NCBI GenBank assembly: GCA_022572905.1
Contig: JACZUZ010000150.1
Coordinates: 1-5,727, forward strand
Direction of reading: 5' to 3'
Length of the DNA stretch: 5,727 bases
Origin: Candidatus Zixiibacteriota bacterium
GTDB taxonomy: Bacteria; Zixibacteria; MSB-5A5; GN15; JACZUZ01
This document shows, one piece after another, positions 5,219 through 5,727 of this stretch. The notes under the pieces were generated by a model. The model was not told where the DNA came from and made no database searches. It saw only the letters and a program-made list of their open reading frames with translations. The first letter of the stretch is position 1. The number at the start of each line of letters is the position of its first letter. Position numbers and translations under genes: made by a program.

Positions 5219-5727
5219 ATGAAGAAGCTAATTCTTGGAGCGTTAGTGTTGACATTACTCTCAGTCGACACTTCCTGGGCATTCGATGGAAACCGCCGAG
5301 GATTTGTTCTGGGTGGTGGCCTTGGTTTTGCACCCGTTGCGTCATGGGACGGAGGGTTTGCAGATGAAAGCAAAGCGGGAGTAGCGGCCAACCTTTTTCT
5401 GGGTTACGGTTGGAATGACGTTAACCTAATAGTTGCAGAAGGGAATCTGGCTGTCTACAAGTCGGATTTTGGCGACGCCACAATAACACAGGGCTTCTCT
5501 GGTGTGGCATGGTACCATTACTTTGGACCTGCCGGACAATCGTTCTATTCAACTCTCGGAGCGGGGGCTTATACTTTTGACTTTGAAATAGCCGGACAGA
5601 CTGGCTCAAATGATCCCGGATTTGGCGCTTTGTTCGGGGTCGGATATGAGTTTTCCAAGCATTACCAGATTGGTGGGGTGTTTTCATTTGGGAAGACATC
5701 GGAACCCGGTATTGATTATGACCACAT
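5219..5727 (+). CDS. Outer-membrane beta-barrel protein, N-terminal part (runs off the window)
   Basis: An open frame of 169 complete codons without a stop before the window end. AAAGGG (5207-5212) sits 6 bases before the ATG. Residues 1-21 form a Sec signal peptide (MKKLILGALVLTLLSVDTSWA) with SWA-F cleavage after A21. The mature part begins FDGNRRGFVLGGGLGFAP and then alternates hydrophobic/aromatic strands with Gly- and Asp-rich turns: AGVAANLFLGYGWN, VNLIVAEGNLAVYKS, GFSGVAWYHYFG, SFYSTLGAGAYTFDF, GFGALFGVGYEF, YQIGGVFSFGK. This is the pattern of a small (8-strand type) OmpA/OmpW-like or opacity-type barrel. Such proteins lie in the outer membrane; a specific substrate or role cannot be read. 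The C-terminus, where a final aromatic residue would mark the last strand, is missing. Its neighbour at 4977 looks like a degraded gene of the same class. Confidence 0.8.
   Translation, partial: MKKLILGALVLTLLSVDTSWAFDGNRRGFVLGGGLGFAPVASWDGGFADESKAGVAANLFLGYGWNDVNLIVAEGNLAVYKSDFGDATITQGFSGVAWYHYFGPAGQSFYSTLGAGAYTFDFEIAGQTGSNDPGFGALFGVGYEFSKHYQIGGVFSFGKTSEPGIDYDH

Noticed and set aside
5104..5699. Open frames on the - strand at 5104-5391 and 5421-5699
   Set aside because: The + strand frame from 5219 has a signal peptide, ribosome binding site and barrel strands; the opposite frames are shadows.

Overview
The window looks like a stretch of chromosome from a Gram-negative bacterium, moderately GC-rich and densely coded. 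Three separate genes start with Sec signal peptides and at least one encodes an outer-membrane beta-barrel, so there is an outer membrane. The style of the barrel protein, plus the mix of clear Shine-Dalgarno sites (positions 4713, 4977, 5219) with starts lacking them (270, 1776), would fit a deep-branching FCB-type lineage such as Zixibacteria. That placement is inference, not something the sequence proves.

Left part (1-2276), all on the + strand: the last 68 codons of a cation diffusion facilitator (CDF) metal exporter; a complete TrmA/RumA-family 23S rRNA m5U methyltransferase (rlmD-like) with all four iron-sulfur cysteines and its catalytic Cys and Glu; a 120-bp gap with an inverted repeat and a T7 run; then a HIT-family nucleotide hydrolase or phosphorylase of the Ap4A phosphorylase type.

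Centre (2273-3964): overlapping the HIT stop codon by four bases (GTGA) is the most unusual gene. It encodes 563 residues: two tandem WRRK-type helix-turn-helix-like repeats fused to a full-length aconitase/LeuC-like body. The body keeps the family fold signatures, but all three [4Fe-4S] cysteines, the DSHT motif and the C-terminal substrate-binding Arg motif are replaced. The reading frame is open throughout. It therefore looks like a cluster-less aconitase pseudoenzyme, possibly reused as a ligand-sensing regulator, and translationally coupled to the HIT gene.

Right part (3965-5727): a convergent - strand gene encodes a secreted protein of unknown function with a clear signal peptide and strong ribosome binding site. 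It is divergent from a + strand pair: a 40-codon ORF that looks like the start of a beta-barrel gene cut off by a TGA, and a second outer-membrane beta-barrel gene that runs off the window end. No tRNA, rRNA, CRISPR array, insertion sequence or integrase gene was seen.
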